Source: Mermis nigrescens (taxonomy: Eukaryota; Nematoda; Enoplea; Mermithida; Mermithidae). Taken from it: a stretch of DNA of 64,000 bases. The position numbers were made by a program, and so were the translations under genes. The stretch is taken from positions 2,603,848 through 2,667,847 of the forward strand of contig JAVLUZ010000142.1 in the NCBI GenBank assembly GCA_036768485.1. Direction: 5' to 3'. The notes under the pieces are model-generated. The model was not told where the DNA came from, searched no databases, and saw nothing but the letters and a program-made list of their open reading frames with translations. Numbering within the stretch: the first letter of the stretch is position 1; every line of letters starts with the position of its first letter. Positions 34,528-46,284 of the stretch are shown piece by piece.

Positions 34528-34934
34528 CTCTTTAGCATGCATGCACAGTTTGGGAATTCTGGGGAGGGGGTGAAAACCTAAAGTGCCTTTTTTGGGCCCA
34601 AAAATGGCCGTTACGCGTTAAAAAACATCGTTTTTTGGCGTTTCTGACGATACTCTATCCTTCTAGAGCATGAAATCATGAAGAAAATTTTGAAAAAGTC
34701 GAATAAATTGATCAATATATCGCTTAAAACATGAATATATGGCGCGACGCGCCGAAAATTTGGCGATTTTGATCAAATAGATAGCCAAAAACTCTCTACC
34801 AATTTTCAGGTAAGTTTAGGAAACTTTTGAAAAATCGCCAATCCCGGGGGGAGTGAAAAATTTTTTTGCGGGAGGTGAAAAATGATTCTGCGGGGGGGGG
34901 TGAAACCCCCCTCAAGATTATGTATGCTCTTTAG
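34528..34934. mobile_element. Family B element with perfect duplication, forward
   Basis: The body is 34536-34926 (391 bp), with CTCTTTAG on both sides (34528-34535, 34927-34934). Its core reads GGCGCGACGCGCC at 34741-34753, one base from the usual form. It ends 154 bp before the next exon of the RNA-binding gene. Confidence 0.88.
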
Positions 34935-35080
34935 AATTTAGATCTGCCCATGTTTGAATACTATTATCTCATTCAATAATCAGTAGAGTTGAGAAAAAAA
35001 TCGAAAAATCGTATAATATTTATGATTCAAAAGTTCATATATTTCTAACTTTTTCTCCAATTTTCCTACAATTTCTTAAG

Positions 35081-35191
35081 ACGGATCGAAACGAGCCTTT
35101 GTTGGTCAAATACGCCGATACAGCGAGAAAGAATAAAAAAGCGGCGCAGGGTTTAAATTTGGTCGAAAACGCTGGAATTCGTAGTATAGAT
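35081..35191 (+). CDS. sup-26/shep/RBMS: RBMS/SUP-26-like protein: exon with end of RRM2 and basic segment
   Basis: An acceptor-like CAATTTCTTAAG ends at 35080, and the donor follows GAT (GTAAAT at 35192). It encodes TDRNEPLLVKYADTARKN then KKAAQGLNLVENAGIRSID, 37 codons in phase 0 at both ends. EPLLVK(Y/F)AD is the conserved last strand of RRM2 in this family, followed by the usual Lys/Arg-rich segment, so frame and identity are firm. The problem is upstream: the RRM2 exon leaves one base over, which this start cannot absorb. Either a microexon of length 3n+2 lies in the 2.9-kb intron, or the acceptor used differs. The following intron is 11.6 kb. Confidence 0.85.
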
Positions 35192-35700
35192 GTAAATTAT
35201 CGATTTTTTTAATTTACTTTGTTGTCCAACTTTCATTTATTTTTTCATTCATTGTTTAATTTTTCGTGTTTAACCTACTATTCGATAATCTATATAGACG
35301 AAGTGTAAACTTATTTCAGATTAAAATGGCAAATATATTGTTTTGCTTTTTTTCTGCTTTACATCGTGAAGTGTATTTAATAGGTCTTGTACTCGAATGG
35401 TCAAACCACACCTTTACTCGAGTTTCCTGAGAACGCATGAATTTTGCCCCCAGTTTACTAAAATGCGCTTAAAAATGTCTGTGCTCAACATTCAAGTGCG
35501 TGGGGGAATCGGAACTTTTCTGAATTGCAGAATTTGACCTTTTTTGAATTTTTTTCTAAATTTTTCCTCAATTTGAACTTTTTTTTGAATTTTTTTAATA
35601 TGAACTTTTTTGAAATTTTTAAATTTTTTGAATTTAAAATTTTCGGAATTTTTCGACACGATCCGGAAAAGGCGAAAACATAGAACTTACAGATTTTTGC

Positions 35701-36495
35701 ATATGCACTAGAGCTGTGCCGGGGCCGCCTTTTTTGCCGGGGCCGGGGCCGGGGCCTAGGCCACGGTGCCGGGCCCGGCCGGGGCCAATAATAGCGTGCT
35801 TTACCATGCTCATAGTACGACCCTGCCCTACCCCTACATGTACCTATGCATATATTCTTGTTTGTAGATATGCACGTCAAGCGTTAATATTTGTTGGGAT
35901 TACAAGATATAACAGAACATGGGCATCGGGGGATCTAGACCCCAAGAATTCACATTCTCCCCCCTCCAAAAAAAAATCCGCTAGACCCCCCAGAAATTGA
36001 TTTTCAGAATTTTTTTTGTTTTTCTGCGGTTTTTTGATGCTAATGGATAGCTCTCATTGAGAAACGCGAGAAAACGGTGTTTTTTCGCTCTATCATATAT
36101 AATCAGGCATTTTTTGACTTTGAAAAATTTTGGACCCCCTAGAATTTTTGAGCTGCCCATGTATGGATTTAATTCTTCTGACTTGGATGCTTTTTTCAAT
36201 GTGCTTTACTTTGCACTTTTTTAGGCTTATTATTCTATTTGTTCTGATAGACGTAGCTGTCTGCTACCAAGCAAGCTGGAAATGCTCGTCTATATGAATT
36301 GCAATTTAAAATATGTCAATTTTGATTATTAACTAGAAATTTGCACCAATCTGACATAGTGAAATAAAGATTTGAATTAGCAAGATCTGTGGTTTGCTTG
36401 AAATTGAGTTTGAAGGTAAATCTGCCCAAAACATTATCAATTTTCTTCATTATAATCAACTCTAACATTGGCCCCGGCACAGCTCTAATATGCAC
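35701..36495. mobile_element. TAG-hAT element, GGGGCC subterminal type, with nested family A
   Basis: The body is 35709-36487 (779 bp). Ends are TAGAGCTGTGCCGGGGCC and the complement, with perfect duplication ATATGCAC at 35701-35708 and 36488-36495. The left subterminal zone (35716-35785) is a run of GCCGGGGCC-type motifs. A family A-like element occupies about 35928-36165. No transposase frame is visible. Confidence 0.88.
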
Positions 36496-36504
36496 CATAT
36501 ATGT

Positions 36505-37250
36505 ACAGCAGATTAATTCTGGGGGAGGAGGGGGTCAGAACCTAAAATTTTCTAAAAAGGGCTTTTTCTGGGCTAAAAAACGATGGGTACACGCACGGTT
36601 TTTGTTGTATTCGGCAAAGATTTTTACCGATGTACAAAGACTTTTGGGGACCGTCTTTGTATAGGTACAAAGATTTTTGAGAAGTCAAAAACTACAAAAA
36701 AGGTTTGAAATTGGCCAAAATTTTTGGCGCTTCGCGCCGAGGTGAGTACTTGTGTAATGTATATATCTTTATAATGTCAAAATTGCATTTTGAAAGAAAA
36801 AATGTCAAACTTTTTCGGCGCTTCGCGCCGTTTTGAGACGATTATTAGTTATTATTAGTTATTAGTTAAATTATTATTAGTTATTACTTAAATTTTATTA
36901 GTTAAATTAGATAAAATACAGTACCAAAGGTCGAATAACTCTGTTTTTGCCACACTAAAATCGTTACAGTATTCTATTATAGTACCCAAAAAGTTGTGTG
37001 TACAAAATGCACAAAGACTTTTAGGAGCTATCTTTTTATATGTACAAACGGACCTTGTTCAAGAAAAAACTGGGTACACGTAACAACACTGTTTTTGACG
37101 TTTCAGACGATGCTCGTTCTTTCTAGAACATGAAAACGTTTAAAAAATGTCGGAAAAATTTGCAAAAATCGAGTAAATTGAACAAAATATGGTCAAAAAA
37201 TGTGGGTATGGCGCGCAGCGGGGGATCAGTTGCTATTCTGGAGGAGGAGT
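36505..37250. mobile_element. Family D block
   Basis: Contains GTACAAAGACTTTTGGGGAC (36636), two GGCGCTTCGCGCC cores at 36726-36738 and 36817-36829, AAAATCGTTACAGTATTC and TAGTACCCAAAAAG-like strings, then ACAAACGGACCTTG. The order matches the interior of 54608-56271. A family B/C-like opening (36520-36590) and tail (37080-37250) flank it. A (TATTAGT)n run is at 36840-36905. Confidence 0.6.
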
Positions 37251-37734
37251 CAACCCCCCACCCAGAACACGTCTGATATGCACTTTTCAACGTTGCGACT
37301 TTTTATCCCCCACCCGACTTTGGGGCAAAAACTCACGCTTTTTTCCATTTTAGGTCTTTTTTGCCTTTTTTGGCTTAAAATCACAGGTCGTTTACCGTAC
37401 CTCTTCTGGATCATAAATGATTTTGGGGGTGTTAAACAGATACGCTTTGAACGGGAATTCCTGGGATGGGTTGAAACCAAAAATTTTCAATAGTGTTTTT
37501 CCGGCTCAAAAATATAATGCGTTACGAATATGATTTTTTGACGTTTTTGGCGATGCTATATCTTTCTAGAACGTTAAAAATGCGAAATCCGACTTAATTT
37601 GACAACATATAGTTAACAATTGAGTATATGGCGCCTTGCGCTAAAAATTTGACACTTTTTAACAAATGGTTAGATTATTTTAAATTGTGAAAAGGGTGTT
37701 GATTTTGGCGTTTATAAAAATCCTCTGACTCAGG

Positions 37735-38110
37735 AGTGTGTAATTTTTCGGCGCTTCGCGCCATATACTCATTTGTTGACTACATTCTGTTCAATTTATT
37801 CAGCTTTTTAATATTTTTCGAATTTTTCCCTGTTTTTGACTTAAAAAGAAAGAGCATCGTCAGAAACGTCAAAAATGCTTTTTTGAGTCATACATGTTCC
37901 GGCTTTGAATTTGGGTGCGGGTCTCCGGCCATTTTAAAGGGAGGGGCTAAATGACCTCCAATTTTTGGACAAAAAACGCCTAAAAACGGCTAAAAATTCG
38001 ATTTTTTCCAACAATCAGGGAAAAGGGTAAAAATTTTCTGAGTTAGGGAGGATGGGGGTAACGACGGACTTCGGGTGGGGGTATCCCCCATCCCCCTCTC
38101 TACATGTGTA
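37735..38110. mobile_element. Family B half joined to family C copy
   Basis: Reverse family B half at 37735-37886 (GGCGCTTCGCGCC at 37750-37762, GAGCATCGTCAGAAACGTC) joined to a family C copy at 37887-38105 (CATTTTAAAGGGAGGGG, AATGACCTCCAATTTTTGG, GATGGGGGTAACG). Confidence 0.6.
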
Positions 38111-38354
38111 CTTTGAGCCTAAATTCAAAGTAGCGGGTGAAATGTAAATAGAAATCCCTAAATTCTTAGCCTATTGCCACCGATTGCGAATGACTGAAAA
38201 GTCAAGATGATAACTACAGTTTTCATCCCAGAGCCTGCGGGTTTAGGCGTTTTTATCAATTGTGCACTTTTTCGAAATAAATCGATTCTTTTAAATTATT
38301 TCCGATTTTTTTACTATTGTTGTGAGTTCACATAAATGTATAGGGAGGAAGGCA

Positions 38355-38595
38355 TACATGTAACGGCTCGAGAATTTAGATGGGGTGTGGGTCTCCGGCC
38401 ATTTTATGGGCTGGGGTAATGACCTCCAATGTTTGGCAAAAAATGGCCAAACAACACCTAAAAACAGCCAAAAAATTCAATTTTTCGCAAAAATGGGGGG
38501 AAGGGATCAAAAATTATCTGCCTTTCTGCCTTTGGGGGACGGGCGAACCACCATCATTTCTGTTACATGTATTGATGGTGTATTATATACTTCTC
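38355..38595. mobile_element. Family C element
   Basis: Inverted ends ATACATGTAACGGCTCG and CTGTTACATGTAT frame the usual family C order (CTCCGGCCATTTTATGGG, GACCTCCAATG, GGGGGGAAGGGATCAAAAATT). This is the best copy for defining family C ends. No convincing duplication was seen. Confidence 0.7.
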
Positions 38596-38599
38596 CCCT

Positions 38600-39010
38600 T
38601 ATATGCACAGTATGGGAATTCTGGGGTGGGGGTGAAATTACAAAGTGGTTTTTTGGGCCTAAAAATGGTATGTACGCGTCAAAAACATCGTTTTTCGGCG
38701 TTTCTGATGATGATCTGTCTTTCTAAAGCATAAAAACTGGAAAAATCGAAAAAGTCAAGCTAATTGGACAAAGTATAGTCAAAACATTAGTATAATGGCG
38801 CCAAGCGCCGAAAATTTGACACTTCTGAGCAAAAAGATAGCCAGAAACGCTTAAAAAGCACCTTTGTTACGAAATCTATAGAGAATTTTTGGGAACTTTC
38901 GAAAAATCGCTAATTCTAGCGGATGAAAAAATTGCTGGGGGTGCAAATTTTTCGGGGGCAGCATAAAACCCACCTCCTTGAACCCCCTTCCCCCAAAATC
39001 ATGTGTGCTC
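38600..39010. mobile_element. Family B element, forward
   Basis: From ATATGCACAGTATGGGAATT to AAAATCATGTGTG, with the core GGCGCCAAGCGCC near 38798 and the family interior intact. Flanks CTCCCCTT and CTCCCCCC agree only partly. Confidence 0.7.
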
Positions 39011-39297
39011 CCCCCTCTGATTTTGAAAAACGGATACTATCAGGCGCTTTCGGTGAAGCATTAATTGCTGTTGGGGAAATCTTGATTTTATATTGGAAAA
39101 ATTTAGCTCAGTGACTAAAAGCTCAGTCAACATGTTGAGTTTACTACAAAACCATTATTTTTCCGTAGTCTTGAACTTTCGTAAATTGTTTCTCACGCAA
39201 TTGTGAATTATCCACATAATAAATTGTTTAAAATAGGCATTTTTATAAACAAATACATTTTTCAATTGAATTCACTACAACAACGTCATCTTAATAT

Positions 39298-39937
39298 GTC
39301 TAAGTCAGTGGCATATCCAGAATTTTCCTAGGGGGGGCGGTAGCCCAAAGGGAGGGGCGGAACATAGGTGCACAAGTTCAGGCTTGGCAGGGGAGGGGGT
39401 GAAATGCCAAAAATCTAAAACAGTAGATTTAACGTTCACGATTTTTTTGCTGTTTTAATGATCAAAATGGTCAAAATAGCCTTTAAAACGTTTTTTCGTG
39501 TTAATAACACATTTTTAAAGCATTTTTAGTCCATTTTGACTGCATTATATCACTTTTAACACTAAAAAATGCAAAAATTTATCAATTTTGGGCGCTTTGT
39601 GAGTAAAAAGTACTTAAAAGTACTAATCTGGCTCGAAGCGCCGGAAAAATTTTGATATTTTTACTGATTTTGATGTCAAAAATGATGTAAAACAAGACCT
39701 GTTTGCTCAAAATCGCCGGACAGTACCGGTCTAGCTGACCCCTCAGGGGGAGGGGTAATACCCCCTCACCCCTATGTGCATGTGTGGGGCGGAACCCTGA
39801 CTTGGGCGGAAAAATTAGCCGTTTAACCCGAAAATCGCTAAAAATCGCTCGAAAATCCTTAATTCTGCACACTATTTTTGGCCAATGGAGGGGGCGGCCG
39901 CTTCCCCCGCCCCCCTAAATCCGCCCTTGGTCTAAGT
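39298..39937. mobile_element. Family E element, 624 bp, perfect duplication
   Basis: The body is 39306-39929, from CAGTGGCATATCCAGAATTT to CCTAAATCCGCCCTTG, with GTCTAAGT on both sides (39298-39305, 39930-39937). The right ~140 bp (GGGGCGGAACCCTGACTTGG, CCGAAAATCGCTAAAAATCG) match the 180-bp element at 18286-18465, so that one looks like an internally deleted relative. A CGAAGCGCCGG core is at about 39634. Confidence 0.88.
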
Positions 39938-40081
39938 AGATTAATATTTTCCCGAAAAATGGATGTTATAATCTATGTTTACCATTTCATCAGCTCTGGC
40001 CACCCCTACCTTGCTCGTCTGCGTGTGAGTTCGACTTATTTCTGTTCGGAGAATGAGCGCAAGAGCATACATGATCTGCGG

Positions 40082-40343
40082 GTTCACCTCATACCTGGGC
40101 GAGGGGGGGGTTGCACTCCTTCCCCCCCTCTCCCCGAGAAATCAAAATATCCCTCAGAATTTAATTTTTAAATTTTTTTTTGTTTTTTTTACAATTTGTT
40201 GATGCCACTGGATAGTGCTCGATGAGAAACGTTGAAAAATTGTGTTTTTTTCGCCATACCACCATTTTTAAGGCCATTTTTTATCTTTGAAAAATCTTGC
40301 ACGCTCCCCCAGAATTTTGGTGCCGCCTACCTTTGGTTCGCCT
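40082..40343. mobile_element. Family A element, reverse
   Basis: The body is about 40090-40335, with flanks GTTCACCT and GTTCGCCT (one mismatch). It carries the family A inverted interior (GATGCCACTGGATAGTGCTC, GATGAGAAACGTTG, ACCACCATTTTTAAGGCC). Confidence 0.75.
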
Positions 40344-40484
40344 CCCCCATCCGCAGAATCGTCAAATTTATAAAAAGTAACTGGAAATACGACTAACTTT
40401 TCTCATAATTTTGAAATATTTCCCCAGGTTCTCTAATTTTCGCCCCTAGACCGTTCCATGCCTGTCATACGTCTGACGGCTCAA

Positions 40485-40810
40485 AATTTAGGGAGGGATC
40501 GTGGGCGCGCATGCATGCGTGCGCGGCGTGGGAACTGGGGGGGCGGGGGGTGGGTTGAAACCGACAAATTTTCCCTAAGCACTCTTTCTGAGCCTAAACA
40601 CGAGGGATACTTATGGAAAACATGATTTTTAGCGATGCAGACTATGTTTTTCTCCTAGATAAAAAAACCAGAATTTGTAAATAAAAATTCAATAGAAATC
40701 TACGAAACGTGGTGAAATCGCTAAAAACGCTTAAAACGGGACCGTTTTACGATTTTTAAGATCAAATATTCTTGGGAGGGTAGATGAAGACATACATATT
40801 TAAGATCAGG
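40485..40810. mobile_element. Diverged family B-like element
   Basis: Family B order with many changes: GCGTGGGAACTGGGGGGG, GAAACCGACAAATTTTCC, CATGATTTTTAGCGATGCAG, CTAAAAACGCTTAAAACGGG. The palindromic core is absent. Confidence 0.45.
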
Positions 40811-40966
40811 CATGGGAATTGGCAGTTTTTAGATGGGAGGAATTATGTAAATGATTTATAAAAATCAGGAGTACGAAAAGACACCTAGACATGGCTTTAA
40901 AATGCAAGCTTTTACAAAAAATTGATCGGAAGTCTATCGATTTTCGAGTTCCTTTTACATTCAGGG

Positions 40967-41222
40967 GTTCTGACCACAAGTTGGCATGGGGAGTTCGGGG
41001 TATGCGCCCCTCTAGAATACCGAATACTCCCCTCCCAGAATATACTTTTTGAAAATTTGTTGTTTTTTTCGCAATTTTTTGATGCCGATGGGTAGTGCTC
41101 GATGAGAAACGTTAAAAAAGGGTGTTTTTTCGCCATACCACCATTTTTGAGACTATTTTTTGACCTTTGAAAGTCCTTGCACTCCCCCCAGAATTTTGGT
41201 GCTGCCCACCTATAGTTCTGAC
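40967..41222. mobile_element. Family A element with perfect duplication, reverse
   Basis: The body is 40975-41214 (240 bp) between copies of GTTCTGAC (40967-40974, 41215-41222). It starts CACAAGTTGGCATGGGG and ends GCTGCCCACCTATA. Confidence 0.85.
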
Positions 41223-41476
41223 CCGTCTCCACGCTCTTGTGTGATCCTGACCCAATGATTCGATTGCTCCCACTCATGCCTCCTACCACTGCAAAATCTT
41301 TAGCTGCTGTAAAAGTTGTCAGGAAACCAATGATACACTTCAAAACTTTTGGGGTACCTAGTCGATCGTTGAAAGCATACGCTTAACGGGGATCCCCTAC
41401 CAAGCTTGCTCGTCTCCGCACCACTCATCCCTCGAAAGTCAGTTATTTTTTTGCTACTCCAACTCTTTCCCCACTA

Positions 41477-41706
41477 TACCTGGGTGTAGGCGGTTAGGGG
41501 GCATGCAGCCCCCAGAAACCAAAATACTCCCTCTAAAATTCAATTCTTTAAATTTTTTCTCGGAATTTCTTTATGCCAATGTGCTCGGTGCGATATGTTA
41601 AAAAATGGTGTTTTTTCGCCATACCACCATTTTTAAGGCCATTTTTTGACCTTTGCGAAAATCTTGCACCCCCCCCCCCCAGAACTTTGGTGCCGCCCAC
41701 CCATAC
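41477..41706. mobile_element. Family A element, reverse
   Basis: TATACCTGGGTGTAGGCGG to GCCGCCCACCCATA, with the family interior but a truncated middle (ATGCCAATGTGCTCGGTGCG). No clean duplication. Confidence 0.65.
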
Positions 41707-42119
41707 CTGGACAAAGGCCGGTCTTCCAGATGATACCGGCGGCCAAAAATTGTGGTTGGTTGCTAGTTCGAAAAAGGGTTGTTTTGGAATATGTTACCCA
41801 TAACTTTTTCGAAACGTTCTGCATGTTTGCATGCGTCATTTGCGTTTGTTTTATCCGTCTTAATTTACTCACATTTAGCATTATCAGTCAGTACACTAAT
41901 TGTTTACAACTATAGTTTTTAGAACCTCTGGAAATTTCTTTGGCCTTTTTATCATCCTCAGCTCAATGTCATAGATTTTTAAAGGACAAGAAAACGCAAA
42001 AAATTGACCTTATGGAAAATTTCTACCCTGTATATACATTACATAAGTCCAATGAAGCATCCTTTTTACAAATAAACAATGAAATAATTTATTATATCTG
42101 CCAAATAGTGCGTGAAAAT

Positions 42120-44000
42120 TTTGGCCTTTTTATTTTTTAAAGCATTATCAAACATTACATCTGGCACGAAGCGCCAAATAATCTTGACCTTCTATCCTCT
42201 TAAGCTCAATATGACCGCTTTTCAAAGATTGGAGTATACAAGCAGTACCGAAACTTATTACCATTCTCGCCACAAAATTTGCAGCCTTACTCATCCTTAA
42301 ACTTCGCTTAGGTTTGTAACAGCTTCTTTCATGCGAAACATGAAATAAGAATATTAAATCTAGCAGAAATGTTGATAATTTCCCATTTCAGCTCAATTTT
42401 AGGAATTTATCGAAACAGTTTTATGAATAAATTTGTAACGTCGGCATTATTAATGGAAAATTATGGCATTTCCATCACCTTCAACTTAATTTTGAGGCAT
42501 GTAGGGTTGATCAGAGAAAGACAAAATTCTGGTACCTATTTAGATTTTTGTTCCCTGAAATTTCGCGTCAGCCGTAAAACTTTAACCTAGTACAAAAATG
42601 TATTCGACTAAACCTCTGTCGACGAGCTCCATATGATGGCGAATGAAAATATTCAAGAATTTAAAATTTTTGGTTCGAGAATTTTTTTAGCATTTTTACT
42701 CTTTAAAACATAATTTTGCAGCCTTTGAAGGCAAACAGTGCAAAAACTGGCGTATTATAAAACTGGCGAAAAATTGTTGACGTTCTGATCTCCTCAAGCT
42801 GAATTTTGAAGCTTTCCTAATAGAGAGAGAGATACAACATTTTTATCTTTTTAAACTCAAATTTGCAGGTTTCTGGATATAAATAATCCAGTAATTATGC
42901 CTGGTGCGAAGCGCCGAAAATTTTTGAGAATTCTATCCTTTTACCCAAATTTTTAAAACTTTCTAAACAGCAATACAGTAATTATAGTTTGCGCGAAGCG
43001 CCGGAAATTTCCGATGTTTTTATCCTTTTGAGCTCAATTTTGCAGCTTTCTGAATGTATGCAATAGAAATTATATCCGGCGCGAAGCGCCGAAAATCTTC
43101 AATATATTTATTCTTTTATGCTCATGTTTGTAGGTTTACAAATATAAGCTACGCAGCAATTATATCTGGCGCAAAGTAGGCGTTTTTATGAAGCTCAATT
43201 CGACACATTTCTGAAGATAATAGATGTAGAAATTATGTTAAATCAATGTTTGACTTCAGTATCAAATGCCAGCCCCAGTAGCAGCGGATCTTATGCCCTG
43301 ACACCTGCAGCAATTGACATACCTTTGTCCAGTGTTTTTATACAAGGTCCCTTTGCTCAAATGCAAAGACGGTCTCCGAAGCCTTTCAATTTATAGGTTT
43401 CCAAAGATAAAAAATACAGAATAGTTAATGAAATATTTTGATATTTTTACCATTTTCAAGTAGATTTTGCGGACTTCTTTATTGACAAATAATTTAGGAC
43501 CTTCACGTGCGGACTGGCGTTTTTTCAGCGTTTTACGTCGTCTACTTTCGTTTGAAATCGATTTTGGCACAACATTTCTTCGAAAATTTTTAAAGTTTTT
43601 GACAATTTTGTGCGAAAAAATCATTAAATTTCGTTGACTTTAGTGAAAATCCAGCGCGAAGTGCCGGAAAATTCGTGAATTTCTGGTGGAAGGACATTTA
43701 GAAGCTTGAATTACTGCTCGGTTTCCCGTATTTGTAGCGTCTGATGCGTAGCGTCGAAAATTTTTAAAAGTTATTCATGAGATGAAAATAGAATAAAAAT
43801 ATGCTGAAATTGGCTATCTGGCGCGAAGCGCCGAAAAATTTCGACATTTAAATACTTTTGTGCTCGATTTTGCACCTTTTTGTGTGATAAAAATGCAGAA
43901 AATTTTATTTGCCGAAAATTTTCATTTATCGAAAACCGAAATAGGCAAAAGGTGAGTTTTTTAAATAAATGGCGCAAAGCGCCGTAAATTTTAGTATTTT
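42120..44000. repeat. Diverged tandem array with recurring GGCGCGAAGCGCC cores
   Basis: A unit of roughly 80-95 bp can be followed best from 42880 to 43200: a GGCGCGAAGCGCCGAAAATT-like head, TTTTATCCTTTTGAGCTCAA, TTTTGCAGCTTTCTGAA and AGAAATTATATCTGGCGC. Cores or variants sit at about 42165, 42903, 42992, 43078-43090, 43165, 43655, 43750, 43820-43832 and 43971-43983. Units are diverged and the spacing drifts, and a family D fragment interrupts at 43325-43395. No transposon ends bound it. Short frames inside have no recognisable protein features. Confidence 0.65.
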
Positions 44001-44067
44001 TACGCTGTGAAACGTCAAAAACGTGTAGCTTTTTAGCTGAAAAGTCGGGGAAAAAATTTTAAGAATT

Positions 44068-45460
44068 AATGGTTGAGTGGTTGGTTGGTCAGTTGGCTGG
44101 TCGGTTGATTAAATGATTGATGGGTCGCTCGGTTGGTTAATTGATTGATCGGTTCAATGGTTGACTGATTGATTGATTGACTGGCTGGTTTGTTGGCTGG
44201 ATGGCTGCTTGATTGGTTGGTTAGATGGTTGGTTGATCTGATGATTTGTTATTCGGTCGGTTGGTCATTAAATGGGTTGGCTTGTCAGTTAATCAGCAGA
44301 CTGTTTGGTTAGTTTGTTAATCGGCTGAGTGGTTGGTTTGCGAGTTGGTTGATCGGTCGGTTATGCATTGATTGGTTAATTGGTTGGTTGGCCAGATAGT
44401 TGATTGAGCAATTTGGTTGGGTGTTTGGTTGGCCGGTTAGTTGTTTAATTCAGCTAGTTGGTTGGTTGATTGGCCTATTGTTTTGTTGTTTGGTTGGCCG
44501 TTTTATTGGTTGGTTCTTAAGTTGGTTGTTTGGTTAGCTGGTTGGCCAGTTAGTTGGTTGGTTGGTTGTTCGGTTGGCTAGTTGGCTGGCCGGTTGGTTG
44601 GCTGTTTGATTGGTTGGTTGGCTAGTTGGTTGGTCAGTTGGCCGGTTGGTTGGCTAGTTAATTGGTTGGTTGGCTGGTTGGTTGGTTGGCCTCTTAGTTG
44701 GTCGGTCGGCTGGTTGGTTGATTGACTAGTTAGTTGCTCTGTTGGCTGGTTGGTTGGTTGGCCAGTAAGTTGGTTGGTTGGCTCGTTAGTTGGTTGATTG
44801 GTTGGTGGTGTGGTGTGTCGGATGGTTGATCGGCCAATTGGTTGGTTGGTTAATTGATTCGGTATCATCTAGTTGGTTGTTTGGTTGGCTGGTTGGTCGG
44901 TTGGTCGATTGGCTGGAAGGTCGGTTGGTCGATTGGTTGGTTGGATGGCTACTTAAATGGTTGGTTGGCCGGTTAGTTGGTTTGCTGGTTGGCCCGGTTG
45001 GTAGTTTGGTTGTTTGGTTGCTGGTTGGTTGACTAATTGGTTGGTTGGCTAGTTAAATGGTTGGTTGGCCGGTTTTTTTGCTGGCTTGGTTGGATGGCCA
45101 GTTAGTTAGTTGGTAGGTTGGTTGCTTGCTTGCTTGGTTGGCACTTGGTTGGTTAGTTGGTTGGCTAGTTCCTTGGTTGGCTGACTGATTGGTTAGTCGG
45201 CCATTAGGTTGGCCGGTTGGTTAGTTGGCTGTTTGGTTGGTTGGTTGGTCACTTAGTTGGTTGTTTGGTTGGTTGGCCTGTTGGTTGGTTGGTTGGCCTG
45301 TTGGTTGCTTGGTTGATTAGTTGGTTGGTTGTGTTATTTGGTTGGTTAGTTGTTTGGTTGGTCAGTTGGTGGGTTGGTTGGACAATTAGTTGGTCGGTTG
45401 GTTGGTTGGTTGGACTGTTACTTGGTTGGCTGATTGACTGGTTCGATGACTGATTGGACT
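44068..45460. repeat. 1.4-kb degenerate TTGG simple repeat
   Basis: Nearly uninterrupted variants of GGTTGGTTGG with scattered substitutions (GGCTGG, GATTGG, GGCCGG). Long open frames on both strands read as WLVGWLVG or NQPTNQPT repeats only because the tetranucleotide lacks stops, so they are not genes. Confidence 0.95.
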
Positions 45461-45539
45461 AATGTCTAAATTATTTATTTACATGTTTTTGAAATTGTAC
45501 ATTGATTTTTGCTGAGTTTGTCTTTGTTTTTTAGCAAAA

Positions 45540-45625
45540 AAATTCAGGTGATACTCGCCATCTTCCCAGGTGATACCGAGTGGCCTTCAGGTGATACCGG
45601 GTTGAACCAGGTTGAACCCTTTGTC
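45540..45625. repeat. Short tandem CAGGTGATACC repeat
   Basis: CAGGTGATAC occurs three times (about 45546, 45569, 45590) with ~20-bp spacing, followed by GGTTGAACC twice. A related AGATGATACCGG string is at 41728. It has no recognised role. Confidence 0.6.
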
Positions 45626-46284
45626 CAGATGTGCGCCCACCTGTGGTCCCCACCCCCTCATATTTCTAGGCCAGAACTTGCGTTTTTTTTACCGTTTTAA
45701 GGCATGTTTCTGTAATTTTTGGTCAATATTTTAGCTTCATTAACCGCACGCTCCCGTAAAAGTGGCCAGCTAACTCACACGAAAAATTTTGAACGGCTAT
45801 ATTTTTGATTAGATTTTCTTCTATTTTATAGACCATTTAAAATGAACAATTTCAGAAAGAAAAGGATAACGGTTTTAATTTTGGTTTTTTCGTTATTTCG
45901 GAATGTGGTCCTATCTTTTCTTTTATTCGTTTTTCTTTCCTTTGGGCGAAAGTTCACTTTCTTGTATAAATGGCTTCTAATTGTAGTTATTTTTCGCTTT
46001 AAATCCAGTTTTAGTCGTAAATTTGAAAAATTCAGCGATGGTCGGATTTTTTGGGTGTATATAAACTTTTTTAGAAGATTACAGTAATATCCATAATAAG
46101 GAGGATGCCTTGCCACTCTACGTGGGCGTGGTAAGGTAAGGACAACACCTGGACTAAGGGCTTAGACCGCCCCTACCCCGTCCCCTACCCCCGAGAATCC
46201 GGGAGACACCCCAGACTTCCGTGAATTGTATTTGTGGAATTTTCGTAAGTTTACACTTGCCAGACCCCCAGAATTCGGCTGTTG

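Noticed and set aside
44578..45453. Long open frames with WLVGWLVG or NQPTNQPT repeats on both strands
   Set aside because: They are translations of the TTGG simple repeat, which has no stop codon in most frames.
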